Source of the DNA: AC-69 sp035701505
GTDB taxonomy: Bacteria; Actinomycetota; UBA4738; HRBIN12
Direction of reading: 5' to 3'
Length of the DNA stretch: 41,513 nucleotides
NCBI GenBank assembly: GCA_035701505.1
Contig: DASSSA010000049.1
Coordinates: forward strand, 1 to 41,513
Part shown: one piece after another, positions 1-7,025 of the stretch
Layout of the letters: each line of letters begins with the position of its first letter
How positions within the stretch are numbered: position 1 is the first letter of the stretch
Notes under the pieces: generated by a model
The model's database searches: none
What the model was told of the DNA's origin: nothing
What the model saw: only the letters and a program-made list of their open reading frames with translations
Program-made: the position numbers and the translations under genes

Positions 1-716
1 CGGTGAGGGGGGAGGTCGAGCGCCAACGATGGGTGAAGGAGCCGGAGGAGCTCGCCGCCCTGGAACGAGCCCAGGCCGTGACCGACGTCGCCTTCGATGC
101 CGTCGTGGGAAGGCTCCGAGACGGGGTGAGCGAACGGGAGCTGGCGTTCGAACTCGAGGCCGAGATGCGCCGAGCGGGGGCCGAGGGTCTTTCGTTCGAC
201 TCGATCGTCGCGTTCGGGGAGGACGCGGCCGAGCCCCACCACGAACCGACCGGCCGGACGCTCGCGCGGGGCGACGTGGTGAAGATGGACTTCGGGGGGT
301 TGGTGGACGGGTACCACGCCGACATGACCAGGACGGTCGCGTTCGGCGAGCCGCCCGCCCGGCTCCGCGATGTCCACGAGCTGGTGCGCACGGCCCAACA
401 GGCCGGCATCGAGGCCGTGCGGGTGGGGGCCACCGGAGCCGAGGTCGACGCCGCAGCCCGGGCGGTGATCGAGGCCGCCGGCCTCGCGGAGCACTTCGCC
501 CACGGGCTCGGCCACGGCGTGGGCCTGGAGATCCACGAGGGGCCTCGCCTTCGCCGGGGGAGCGACGATGTGCTCCCGGCCGGTGCAGTCGTGACCGTGG
601 AGCCGGGCGTCTACCTCCCGGGAGTGGGCGGGGTTCGCATCGAGGACATGGTCTTGGTGACGGGGGACGGCCGCCGGGCACTCCCCCGGGCAAGCAAGGA
701 CCTCGTTCCGGCGTGA
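1..716 (+). CDS. pepQ: M24 family metallopeptidase, Xaa-Pro aminopeptidase-like (5' end outside the window)
   Basis: C-terminal catalytic (pita-bread) domain of a dinuclear-metal aminopeptidase that removes N-terminal residues ahead of proline. All five M24 metal ligands are visible, counted from the in-frame GTG at position 3: D96 (KMDFGG), D107 (HADMTRT), H171 (HGLGHGVG), E200 (VEPGVYL) and E214 (RIEDM). Family members normally carry a creatinase-like N-terminal domain of about 120 residues, so the reading frame almost certainly continues upstream of the window and the GTG at 3 is not the true start. The gene precedes efp and nusB, the pepQ-efp-nusB order usual in Actinobacteria. Assignment to Xaa-Pro peptidase rather than to methionine aminopeptidase rests on this context and on the motif spacing. 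The symbol is tentative. Confidence 0.9.
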   Translation, partial: VRGEVERQRWVKEPEELAALERAQAVTDVAFDAVVGRLRDGVSERELAFELEAEMRRAGAEGLSFDSIVAFGEDAAEPHHEPTGRTLARGDVVKMDFGGLVDGYHADMTRTVAFGEPPARLRDVHELVRTAQQAGIEAVRVGATGAEVDAAARAVIEAAGLAEHFAHGLGHGVGLEIHEGPRLRRGSDDVLPAGAVVTVEPGVYLPGVGGVRIEDMVLVTGDGRRALPRASKDLVPA

Positions 717-736
717 TGCGACGTCCCACGCACCCA

Positions 737-742
737 TAGACT
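737..742 (+). promoter_or_regulatory. Candidate -10 box for efp-nusB
   Basis: TAGACT at 737-742 lies in the 69-nt gap before efp, leaving a short 5' UTR that includes the GGGGAG ribosome site. There is no convincing -35 box. The same -10 type recurs before other genes here, which supports it weakly. Confidence 0.4.
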
Positions 743-785
743 TGGTCGGCCGGATCCGATCCTGGCCCACCACCCGGGGAGCGAC

Positions 786-1349
786 ATGAGCGTTTCCACC
801 AACGATCTGAAGAACGGGATGACCCTCGAACTCGACGGCACCCTGTTCCAGGTGATCGAGTTCCAGCACGTGAAGCCGGGCAAGGGCGGGGCCTTCGTCC
901 GAACGAAGCTCCGGAACGTGAGGACCGGGGCGGTGGTGGAGCGGACGTTCAACGCGGGTGTCAAGGTCGGCCTGGCCATCGTGGATCGACGGGAGATGCA
1001 GTTCCTGTATCGCGACGGTGATGGCTTCGTGTTCATGGACACCGAGTCCTACGAGCAGATGAACGTCCCCGCCAGCATCGTGGGAGACATGGCGCGGTAC
1101 CTGTCCGAGGGCGCGATGGCCACGGTGGCCATGCACCAGGGAAACCCCATGTCCGTCGAGCTCCCCGCCTCGGCGGCGCTGAAGGTGACCCAGACCCAGG
1201 CCGCCGTTCGGGGAGACACCCGGACCAACGTGATGAAACCCGCCACGCTGGAGACCGGGTACGTGGTGCAGGTGCCGCTGTTCGTCGAGGAGGGCGAGCG
1301 GATCAAGGTCGACACTCGCACGGGGACCTACATCGAGCGGGTGAGATGA
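786..1349 (+). CDS. efp: Translation elongation factor P
   Basis: 187 residues, the normal EF-P length, with KOW-like N-terminal, OB and C-terminal domains. EF-P binds between the ribosomal P and E sites and rescues ribosomes stalled at polyproline. The tip loop reads KPGKGGAF, with the functional lysine at K33. I see no modification genes (epmA/B, earP) in the window; many actinobacterial EF-Ps are believed to work with an unmodified lysine, which would fit, but this is inference. The C-terminus ends in the family-typical TGTYIER. Start: ATG at 786 preceded by GGGGAG about 5 nt upstream. The stop codon overlaps the nusB start (ATGA), so the two are translationally coupled. The polyproline run in the protein encoded at 3722-4000 is a plausible local EF-P client. 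Confidence 0.97.
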   Translation: MSVSTNDLKNGMTLELDGTLFQVIEFQHVKPGKGGAFVRTKLRNVRTGAVVERTFNAGVKVGLAIVDRREMQFLYRDGDGFVFMDTESYEQMNVPASIVGDMARYLSEGAMATVAMHQGNPMSVELPASAALKVTQTQAAVRGDTRTNVMKPATLETGYVVQVPLFVEEGERIKVDTRTGTYIERVR

Positions 1350-1783
1350 GGGCCATGGCCTCCCGCAGGCAGGCCCGGCGCCAGGCCCTCGACATCCTGT
1401 ACCAGGCAGACGTGACCGGTTGGGATCCCCACCTCGTCCTGGACGGTTGGGAGCGGGTCGGCAAGCCGGTCGACCCATTCGCCCGGGACCTCGTGGAGGG
1501 CGTTGCGGCGCACCGGGCCGAGATCGATGGGTACCTGGAGCGCCTGGCCGAGGAGTGGACGGTCGACCGGATGGCCTCACTGGACCGCACGATCCTTCGG
1601 ATCGCGTGCTTCGAGCTCCTGCATCGGCCGGACACGCCGCCCGGGGCGGCCATCGACGAGGCAGTGCAGGCGGCGAAGGAGCTCTCCACCGAGGACTCCA
1701 GCCGGTTCGTGAACGGCATCCTCGGCCGCCTCGTGCGGGAGCGGACGGAGGGGCTCAAAGGCCGTCAATCCGGCTCGGGCTAG
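1346..1783 (+). CDS. nusB: Transcription antitermination protein NusB
   Basis: 145-residue all-helical RNA-binding protein that pairs with ribosomal protein S10 (NusE) on boxA during rRNA antitermination. Recognisable features are the basic N-terminus (SRRQARRQALDILYQAD) and the C-terminal DSSRFVNGILGRL motif. The listed ATG at 1346 overlaps the efp stop. ATG at 1355 (MASRRQA) is an equally good start and closer to family N-termini. The 3' end overlaps the stop codon of the opposite-strand gene by 4 nt: the complementary TAG codons of the two genes share bases 1780-1783, so there is no room for a terminator between the convergent units. Confidence 0.95.
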   Translation: MRAMASRRQARRQALDILYQADVTGWDPHLVLDGWERVGKPVDPFARDLVEGVAAHRAEIDGYLERLAEEWTVDRMASLDRTILRIACFELLHRPDTPPGAAIDEAVQAAKELSTEDSSRFVNGILGRLVRERTEGLKGRQSGSG

Positions 1784-2799
1784 GTTCGCTCCGCGGGCCT
1801 CAGCTGGACTGGGGTCGGCGCCGGGTCTGGGGCCTCCGCGACGACCGAGGGGATGGGCGACCTCGGGGCGGGGATCGTCCAGGCGTCGATCGGCTCCCGC
1901 AAGCCAGATCCGGTCACCCCGGCGCGTTCCACCACGTAGTACTGGAACGGCTGATCCGAGATCTCCGACGTCCACGTGATCGCCAGCAGGTCGTGGGAGG
2001 CGGGATCGACGTACAGACGCTCGATCAGCTCGCCTCCCCAGTTGCCGAAGATCACGACATCCGCCTCCCGCCCGACGGGATCGATCCCGCCCACCTCGAG
2101 CCGCGCGCCCTGGAGGCCGGCCGCAACGTCGAGCAATGCGGCGCGCACCCTCGGGGTCACATGCGGGTCCTCGAGCAGGTCCGTGATGGCCCGCCACATC
2201 TGCCCGTCCCTTGGGGCTCCGTCCGGCGGCGGGGTGACGAGCGGGGCCGGCGAGGCGCCGTCGGGCGCGCTCCGGTCCAGCAGGAAGCGCGTCAACTGCG
2301 CGGTCTCAGTGGGGAAGGTCGAGACATCGATCCCGTTCGGGTTGGGGAACTCGGTCGGACCGAAGGTACCGGCGTGGATGCCGTAGTTGTGCACGCGATC
2401 CGCCTCGATGCGGCCCGATCCGTCGGGCGCCCACCAGAACGTGGCAGCCAGCTCCACGTCGTTGCCGCCGCAGTAGTGCTCCTGCCCCGTCGGACACCCT
2501 CCGACCAGGTGGACCTGCGTGTAGTAGTACTGGCCCGGCTGCGCCTCCGGCAGCGGGGTGGTGGCAGGCGGCAGATTCAGGCTGGGCTGCCCGCCCTCCG
2601 CTGGGCCGAGGAGCCCATGCTCGCGGAGGCCGACCAATGCCGTCCCCGCGGCTACCGCAGCGAGGGCCAGACCGAGTGCACCAGCCTCGACCCGGCGGAT
2701 CCGCTGCCGCCGCTCGCGCCGACGGTACAGATCGACAAGCGTCACCCGGGGAGCCGGCGCCTGCATGCTGGCCCGTTCCAGAAGGTCACGAGGATCCAT
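1780..2799 (-). CDS. Membrane-anchored ECF partner, CU044_5270-like (putative anti-sigma or effector)
   Basis: 339 residues. A short cytoplasmic N-terminus (residues 1-37, with an Arg-rich RRRERRQRIRR stretch) is followed by one predicted transmembrane helix (about 38-57) and a large extracytoplasmic domain. There is no HxxxCxxC zinc anti-sigma motif. The exterior domain contains GRIEADRVHNYG, a Pro-rich linker and a C-terminal beta-rich part (GGIDPVGREADVVIF), which resembles the CU044_5270 family that actinobacteria commonly encode next to ECF sigma factors. Its start overlaps the sigma gene end by 14 nt, so the pair is co-translated. A role in restraining or signalling to the sigma factor is inferred from the arrangement only. 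The family assignment is from memory of its sequence style. Confidence 0.7.
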   Translation of the reverse strand: MDPRDLLERASMQAPAPRVTLVDLYRRRERRQRIRRVEAGALGLALAAVAAGTALVGLREHGLLGPAEGGQPSLNLPPATTPLPEAQPGQYYYTQVHLVGGCPTGQEHYCGGNDVELAATFWWAPDGSGRIEADRVHNYGIHAGTFGPTEFPNPNGIDVSTFPTETAQLTRFLLDRSAPDGASPAPLVTPPPDGAPRDGQMWRAITDLLEDPHVTPRVRAALLDVAAGLQGARLEVGGIDPVGREADVVIFGNWGGELIERLYVDPASHDLLAITWTSEISDQPFQYYVVERAGVTGSGLREPIDAWTIPAPRSPIPSVVAEAPDPAPTPVQLRPAERT

Positions 2800-3322
2800 C
2801 GAAGCCTCCGATCTCTCGGCGAAGGGTCGTCCGTCCCCGCGCGGCGAGGACCCGGACCGTCGATGGCCGCACGCCGAGCGCCTGTCCGGCCTCCTGGGAG
2901 GTGAGGCCCACCAGGTCGACCAGGACCAGCGCGGCTCGCTGTGAGGATGTCAGCCGTCCGAGGGCTCTGACGATCGCGTCGCGATCATCGATGGCTCGCA
3001 TCTCGTCGCCCGGCTGCGGGGCCAGGCGGACGGCCCTGCGGACGGCGAGGGCGACCCGGCGCCGGCGGTTGCGGAACAGGTTCATCCCGGTCCGGTAGAG
3101 ATATCCCGTGGGGTCGGCGAGCTCGCGGACCTTGTTCCATTGTTCCCACACCTTGACGAAGGCCTCCTGGGTGAGCTCCTCGGCCTCGTGCCGATCCCGG
3201 GTCACCAGCCACAGCGCGCCGAACAACCCCGAGCGGTGCTCCGAGAAGAAGCGGTCGAAGTCGGAGCCCGAGGCGGGTTGCGCGGTTCGGGGGTCGGTGC
3301 GCAGTTGCACGGCCCTTTTCAT
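2786..3322 (-). CDS. ECF-type RNA polymerase sigma factor
   Basis: 178 residues. Region 2 occupies about 22-90 (FDRFFSEHRSGLFGALWL, DRHEAEELTQEAFVKVWEQW, then a WNKV/DPTGYLYR segment). Region 4 occupies about 122-170 (LTSSQRAALVLVDLVGLTSQEAGQAL, then the helix-turn-helix GVRPSTVRVLAARGRTTLRR). Region 3 is absent, as in all ECF factors. It resembles the SigE-like actinobacterial group that pairs with CU044_5270 membrane proteins. Start ATG at 3322. The gene, with its downstream partner, separates nusB from pyrR; in Streptomyces the developmental regulator bldD occupies that place, as I recall. I could not identify an autoregulatory promoter in the 112-nt upstream gap. Confidence 0.92.
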   Translation of the reverse strand: MKRAVQLRTDPRTAQPASGSDFDRFFSEHRSGLFGALWLVTRDRHEAEELTQEAFVKVWEQWNKVRELADPTGYLYRTGMNLFRNRRRRVALAVRRAVRLAPQPGDEMRAIDDRDAIVRALGRLTSSQRAALVLVDLVGLTSQEAGQALGVRPSTVRVLAARGRTTLRREIGGFDGSS

Positions 3323-3434
3323 ACTGCGTCATGAACACGCCGGACGGACACGGTGTTTACGGACCGGCGTGAAACCCAGCGTCGCCACAGGCCGTGAACG
3401 TCGACCTCCGGCTCAGAAGGCGGTGAAGAAGCTC

Positions 3435-3650
3435 CTACTGCGGGGGATCCTCGGTTCGGGCCTCCGGGGTGGCCTCGGCCTTGGGCGCTTGGCCGCCGGC
3501 CTCGCCCGTGTCGGTCGAGCCTTCCTTGACGCCCTTCTTGAACTCGCTGGAGGAGCGGCCGAGCGAGCGCGCCAGCTCGGGGAGCTTCTTCGCGCCGAAC
3601 AGCAGCACGATCACTCCCAGGACGACGAACCACTCAGGTCCAAAGCTCAT
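3435..3650 (-). CDS. tatA: Twin-arginine translocase subunit TatA/E
   Basis: 71 residues: a short periplasmic N-terminus, one transmembrane helix (about residues 6-19, WFVVLGVIVLLFG), the FG hinge and an amphipathic helix (KKLPELARSLGRSSSEFKKGV), then an acidic, Pro/Glu-rich tail. TatA oligomerises to form the passage for folded proteins. No tatC lies nearby, so the partner must be elsewhere. Upstream on the minus strand is a purine-rich AAGGAAGGTGAGG stretch ahead of the ATG. A candidate -10 TACACT lies at 3684-3679. Confidence 0.93.
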   Translation of the reverse strand: MSFGPEWFVVLGVIVLLFGAKKLPELARSLGRSSSEFKKGVKEGSTDTGEAGGQAPKAEATPEARTEDPPQ

Positions 3651-3678
3651 GGATCCTCACCTTCCTTACGGACCCCCT

Positions 3679-3684
3679 AGTGTA
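3679..3684 (-). promoter_or_regulatory. Candidate -10 box for tatA
   Basis: On the minus strand, TACACT reads from 3684 to 3679, 28 nt before the tatA ATG, with an intervening ribosome-binding stretch. No clear -35 box. Confidence 0.35.
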
Positions 3685-3721
3685 GGGCCTCCCCACCGGC
3701 TTTGCGTCCCCCGGAGGCAGC

Positions 3722-4000
3722 TCAGTCGGAGGAGGGAATCGGGGGAGGAGGAGGCGGGGGAGGGGGCGGCGGACTCGCGGGCGCGGTCCGGCGAGACGGC
3801 CTGCCCATCGCGAAGTAGATGATCGCCCCAACGACCTGGGTCAGCAGGATCACCAGCACCCATACGAGCTTCGTCCCGCTTCGATACATCGAGTCGTCGG
3901 GAACCTGGATCGCGTCCACCAGGGCCCAGATCCACACGACGAAGGAGCCCACGAAGAGCAGGCCGAAGGGAAGGAAGAACCTCACCGGGCCGTTGAACAT
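3722..4000 (-). CDS. Small two-helix membrane protein, PLDc_N type
   Basis: 92 residues with two hydrophobic helices (about 8-30 and 44-65) separated by a polar loop (VPDDSMYRSGTK). The pattern WALVDAI...KLVWVLVILL...GAIIYFAMGR matches the phospholipase-D N-terminal membrane domain (PLDc_N), which occurs as a free-standing small protein in many actinobacteria, with function unknown. The C-terminus carries an uninterrupted run of 11 prolines (about 77-87), the kind of stall sequence that EF-P resolves; efp lies 2.4 kb away. Start ATG at 4000 is preceded on its strand by GGGAGG. It is divergent from the pyr operon. Confidence 0.75.
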   Translation of the reverse strand: MFNGPVRFFLPFGLLFVGSFVVWIWALVDAIQVPDDSMYRSGTKLVWVLVILLTQVVGAIIYFAMGRPSRRTAPASPPPPPPPPPPPIPSSD

Positions 4001-4033
4001 GCGCCACCTCCCTTCGACCGGCGGTTCACGCTG

Positions 4034-4039
4034 TATCCT
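4034..4039 (+). promoter_or_regulatory. Candidate -10 box of the pyr operon
   Basis: TATCCT at 4034-4039, 14 nt upstream of the PyrR-binding RNA, would start transcription near 4046, just before the RNA element. No convincing -35 at 16-18 nt spacing. Confidence 0.45.
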
Positions 4040-4051
4040 ACGGGCCGAGCT

Positions 4052-4090
4052 TCCCCTTTAAGTCCGGTCCCGCGAGGCCGGGAAGGGAGG
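4052..4090 (+). ncRNA. PyrR-binding RNA element (pyr operon leader)
   Basis: The element folds as a bulged hairpin. The lower stem pairs CCCTT (4054-4058) with AAGGG (4083-4087). The purine-containing bulge is TAAGT (4059-4063). The upper stem pairs CCGG (4064-4067) with CCGG (4078-4081). The terminal loop is TCCCGCGAGG (4068-4077). This is the conserved PyrR-binding architecture, with the loop consensus UCCxGxGAGG. The 3' strand of the lower stem is also the Shine-Dalgarno sequence AAGGGAGG (4083-4090) for the leader peptide, so PyrR-UMP/UTP binding would hide a ribosome site. That matches the translational-repression mode described for Mycobacterium smegmatis rather than the Bacillus attenuator. 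Element recognition is strong; the mechanism is inferred. Confidence 0.9.
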
Positions 4091-4098
4091 GACACGGG

Positions 4099-4152
4099 AT
4101 GCTGCTCCAGATGTGCGCCCTGTCGCGGTCGCGGCCGGGCGCTTGTTCATGA
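4099..4152 (+). CDS. 17-codon leader peptide coupled to pyrR
   Basis: A short reading frame starts at ATG 4099, 8 nt after the AAGGGAGG in the PyrR-binding stem, and encodes MLLQMCALSRSRPGACS. Its TGA stop (4150-4152) overlaps the pyrR ATG at 4149 (ATGA). pyrR has no ribosome-binding site of its own: the upstream bases form a GC-rich hairpin, GCGCCC (4115-4120) with GGGCGC (4137-4142). pyrR translation therefore probably depends on ribosomes finishing this peptide. The function is inferred from layout only; the peptide has no recognisable homologue that I know. Confidence 0.65.
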   Translation: MLLQMCALSRSRPGACS

Positions 4153-4691
4153 TGACCCCCGGCCGCCTGCTGGACGGGGGGGACATCCGGCGCGCGGTCA
4201 CCAGGATCGCCCACGAGATCCTGGAACGGAACAAGGGAGCCGGCGGCCTGGCCCTGGTGGGCATCGCGGCCCGGGGCGACGATCTGGCCCGCCGCCTGGC
4301 CTCGGAGATCGCCAGGATCGAGGGGGCGAAGGTCCCCGTGGGGGTCCTCGACATCACCTTCTACCGGGACGACATCGGCATGCGGGCCGAGGCGCCGGAG
4401 GTGCACGAGACCCGGATCGGTTTCGACATCACCGGCAAGACGGTCGTGCTGGTCGACGACGTCCTGTTCACCGGCCGTACCATCCGGGCCGCGATGGACG
4501 CCCTGGTGGATTTCGGCAGGCCGATCTCGGTCGAGCTCGCCGTCCTGGTGGATCGAGGCCACAGGGAATTACCGATCCGGGCCGACTTCGTGGGGAAGAA
4601 CGTGCCGACGAGGATGGACGAGTCGGTCCGCGTCGCCCTGCAGGAGGTCGACGGCGAGGACGCCGTGTACGTGGAGGAGCGAACGGGATGA
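4149..4691 (+). CDS. pyrR: Bifunctional pyr operon RNA-binding regulator / uracil phosphoribosyltransferase PyrR
   Basis: 180 residues with a PRTase fold. The PRPP-binding loop VVLVDDVLFTGRT lies at 99-111, the flexible hood at about 70-90, and the PyrR-typical LVDRGHRELPIRADFVGKNVPT at 134-154. It binds the leader RNA at 4052-4090 in response to uridine nucleotides and represses the operon. Start ATG 4149 overlaps the leader-peptide stop; ATG 4152 is a second possibility. A GTG at 4113 is in frame, but it lies inside the leader-peptide region and would add non-conserved residues. It is the first enzyme-encoding gene of the pyr operon; a 73-nt spacer precedes pyrB. Confidence 0.95.
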   Translation: MMTPGRLLDGGDIRRAVTRIAHEILERNKGAGGLALVGIAARGDDLARRLASEIARIEGAKVPVGVLDITFYRDDIGMRAEAPEVHETRIGFDITGKTVVLVDDVLFTGRTIRAAMDALVDFGRPISVELAVLVDRGHRELPIRADFVGKNVPTRMDESVRVALQEVDGEDAVYVEERTG

Positions 4692-4705
4692 GGCCCCACG
4701 CGCCC

Positions 4706-4757
4706 GGCGGGATGGGAGTGGAACCGGGAGGGCGCGAATCGCCGGGCGGGATGGGAG
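4706..4757 (+). repeat. Two direct copies of a 13-nt purine-rich repeat before pyrB
   Basis: GGCGGGATGGGAG occurs at 4706-4718 and again at 4745-4757, exactly 39 nt apart, in the pyrR-pyrB spacer. The second copy supplies the GGGAG ribosome site 7 nt before the pyrB ATG. The first copy may be a duplication relic. Confidence 0.6.
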
Positions 4758-4764
4758 ACGAACG

Positions 4765-5703
4765 ATGAACAAGCACCTGCTGTCGATCAACGACGTGTCG
4801 GCCGAGGACGTCGTGCGAGTCCTCGACACCGCCGAGTCGTTCCGTGAGGTCGGGACCCGGGTGATCAAGAAGGTCCCGGCGCTCCGGGGGCGCACCGTCG
4901 TGAACCTGTTTTGCGAGAACTCGACCCGTACGCGGATCTCGTTCGAGCTGGCGGCCAAGCGTCTCTCGGCCGACGTGATCAATTTCTCGACGAGCGGATC
5001 CTCCGTGAGCAAGGGAGAGAGCCTGAAGGACACGGCGCTCACGCTCCAGGCGATGGGAGCCGACGCCATCGTGATCCGGCACTCGTCGTCTGGCTCGCCG
5101 TACACGCTGACCAAGTGGGTGAAGGGTAGCGTGCTGAACGCGGGAGACGGGACGCACGAGCACCCCACCCAAGCCCTGCTCGACCTGTACACGATCCGGG
5201 AGAAGCTCGGGCGGTTCGGAGGCCTTCGGGCCGCAATCGTCGGCGACGTGCTGCACTCACGGGTCGCTCGGTCCCTCTCGTTCGGATTGGTGAAGATGGG
5301 GACGGAGGTCACGTTAGTCGGTCCGCCAACGCTGATCCCTCCGGACGCGCCGGCCTGGGGGGTTCAGGTCTCCTACGACATCGAGGGAGTCCTGCCTAAG
5401 CTCGACGTCTGCTACATGCTGCGGGTCCAGCGGGAGCGGCAACGCCAACAGTACTTCCCCAGCGTGCGGGAGTACTCGCGGCTGTTCGGTCTGACCCGCG
5501 ATCGGGTGGCCATGCTGTCGGAGGGCTGCCTGATCATGCACCCCGGGCCGATGAATCGAGGCGTCGAGATCGACTCGGACGTCGCGGATCTGCCACAGGC
5601 CGTGATCGAGGAACAGGTCACGAACGGGATCGCGGTCCGGATGTCCCTGCTGTACCTGATGCTCGGCGGCGCCGGGACTGCGGAGGTGAGCGGGCGTGAC
5701 TGA
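4765..5703 (+). CDS. pyrB: Aspartate carbamoyltransferase catalytic subunit
   Basis: 312 residues. It joins carbamoyl phosphate and aspartate, the committed pyrimidine step. The carbamoyl-phosphate site shows STRTR (53-57) and the SVSKGESLKDT loop (80-90); the conserved HPTQALLDLYT starts at H133. The aspartate domain has RVQRERQ near residue 222 and HPGPMNRGVEID near 262. Length is normal for a class B/C catalytic chain; no pyrI regulatory chain is present. The gene overlaps pyrC by 8 nt. Confidence 0.97.
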   Translation: MNKHLLSINDVSAEDVVRVLDTAESFREVGTRVIKKVPALRGRTVVNLFCENSTRTRISFELAAKRLSADVINFSTSGSSVSKGESLKDTALTLQAMGADAIVIRHSSSGSPYTLTKWVKGSVLNAGDGTHEHPTQALLDLYTIREKLGRFGGLRAAIVGDVLHSRVARSLSFGLVKMGTEVTLVGPPTLIPPDAPAWGVQVSYDIEGVLPKLDVCYMLRVQRERQRQQYFPSVREYSRLFGLTRDRVAMLSEGCLIMHPGPMNRGVEIDSDVADLPQAVIEEQVTNGIAVRMSLLYLMLGGAGTAEVSGRD

Positions 5704-6994
5704 GCTCACGGTGTTCCGGGGGGCCCGGGTGGTCGACCCGGCCTCCGGCCGCGACGCCATGATCGACGTCCTCGTCGAAGGGAAGACCGTGGCCGCCGTG
5801 GGTGAGGGAACGATGCCCCGGGGAGCCGCCGTCCTCGACTGCGACGGCCTCGTGCTCGCGCCGGGGCTGGTCGATCTGCATGCCCACCTCCGTCAGCCGG
5901 GGCGCGAGGACAAGGAGACGGTCGAGACCGGGTCCCGGGCGGCGGCCGTCGGCGGGTACACGGCCGTTGCGGCCATGGCCAACACCGATCCCGTAGCCGA
6001 CAACGCGGCCGTGATCGAGGAGGTTCGATCGCTCGCAACGCGCGCCGGCCTCTGCGACGTGTTCCCGGTCGGCGCGATCACCAAGGGCCTGGGCGGGGAG
6101 GAGATGGCCGAGATCGGGGAGATGGCACAGGCCGGTGTCCGCATCTTCAGCGACGACGGGCGATGCGTCCCAAGCGCGCGCGTTCTCCGGAACGCGCTCC
6201 GGTACGCGCGAGCCTTCGATGTCGTGATCGCCGAGCATTGCGAGGATCCGTCGCTGTCCGAGGGCGCCCAGATGCACGAAGGGTTGCACTCCTCCACGCT
6301 CGGGCTCGCGGGCGCGCCCGCCGAGGCAGAGGAGGTCGCCGTGTTCCGCGACCTCGCCCTGGCCCGGCTGACCGGAGGACGCCTGCACCTCTGCCATCTG
6401 TCGTCGGCCGGTTCGGTCGAGCTGATCCGCCTGGCCAGGGCCTCCGGCCTGAGGGTCACGGCGGAGGTCACCCCACATCACCTCGCCTTCAGCGACGAGG
6501 AACTCGTCTCCTACGACACGAACCTCAAGGTGAACCCGCCGCTCCGCACGATGGAAGACCGGGACTCGCTTCGGGCCGGCATCGCCGACGGCACGATCGA
6601 TGCGATCGCAACCGATCACGCGCCGCACGCGGTGGAGGAGAAGGAAACAGAGTTCGACCAGTCGCCACCGGGCACGATCGGATTGGAGACGGCGCTGGCC
6701 GCCGTGATCACGAACCTGGTGGACCCGGGCCTCATCCCGCTGTCTCGGGCGATCGAGGCCATGTCCACGGCGCCGGCCCGGATCATGGGGGCCGCCGAGC
6801 ACGGCGGGCCGATCGAGCCCGGCCGCGTCGCGAACTTGGTGGCGTTCGATCCGGTGGCCCACTGGCTGGTGGAGGCCCCGTTCGCATCCCGGAGCCGGAA
6901 CTGCGCGTTCTTGGGGAAACGTTTGCGGGGCAAGGTGATCCACACGATGCATCGAGGCCAGCTGGTCGTCGCCGATGGGAAGGCGCAACGATGA
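5696..6994 (+). CDS. pyrC: Dihydroorotase (class I)
   Basis: 432-residue amidohydrolase closing carbamoyl aspartate to dihydroorotate. Visible metal and catalytic residues: HAHLRQPG (H62, H64), FSDDG with D153/D154, H181 (AEHCEDP), H234 (CHLSS) and D307 (ATDHAPH). The substrate loop LKVNPPLR (about 277-284) is present. The SDD in place of a carboxylated lysine is characteristic of class I enzymes. Start GTG at 5696 overlaps the pyrB 3' end, so the genes are coupled. ATCase and this class of DHOase often form a physical complex in other bacteria. Confidence 0.97.
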   Translation: MTELTVFRGARVVDPASGRDAMIDVLVEGKTVAAVGEGTMPRGAAVLDCDGLVLAPGLVDLHAHLRQPGREDKETVETGSRAAAVGGYTAVAAMANTDPVADNAAVIEEVRSLATRAGLCDVFPVGAITKGLGGEEMAEIGEMAQAGVRIFSDDGRCVPSARVLRNALRYARAFDVVIAEHCEDPSLSEGAQMHEGLHSSTLGLAGAPAEAEEVAVFRDLALARLTGGRLHLCHLSSAGSVELIRLARASGLRVTAEVTPHHLAFSDEELVSYDTNLKVNPPLRTMEDRDSLRAGIADGTIDAIATDHAPHAVEEKETEFDQSPPGTIGLETALAAVITNLVDPGLIPLSRAIEAMSTAPARIMGAAEHGGPIEPGRVANLVAFDPVAHWLVEAPFASRSRNCAFLGKRLRGKVIHTMHRGQLVVADGKAQR

Positions 6995-7025
6995 ACGCCG
7001 CGTCCGCACGCGGGGAGCGGCGGAC

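Noticed and set aside
3323..3434. Autoregulatory ECF promoter upstream of the sigma gene
   Set aside because: GTAAAC-like sequence on the minus strand (near 3356-3361) lacks a convincing GGAAC-spacer-GTT pattern at the expected spacing.
4113..4148. GTG 4113 as the pyrR start
   Set aside because: It has no ribosome site, adds residues absent from PyrR families, and lies inside the leader peptide frame whose stop overlaps ATG 4149.
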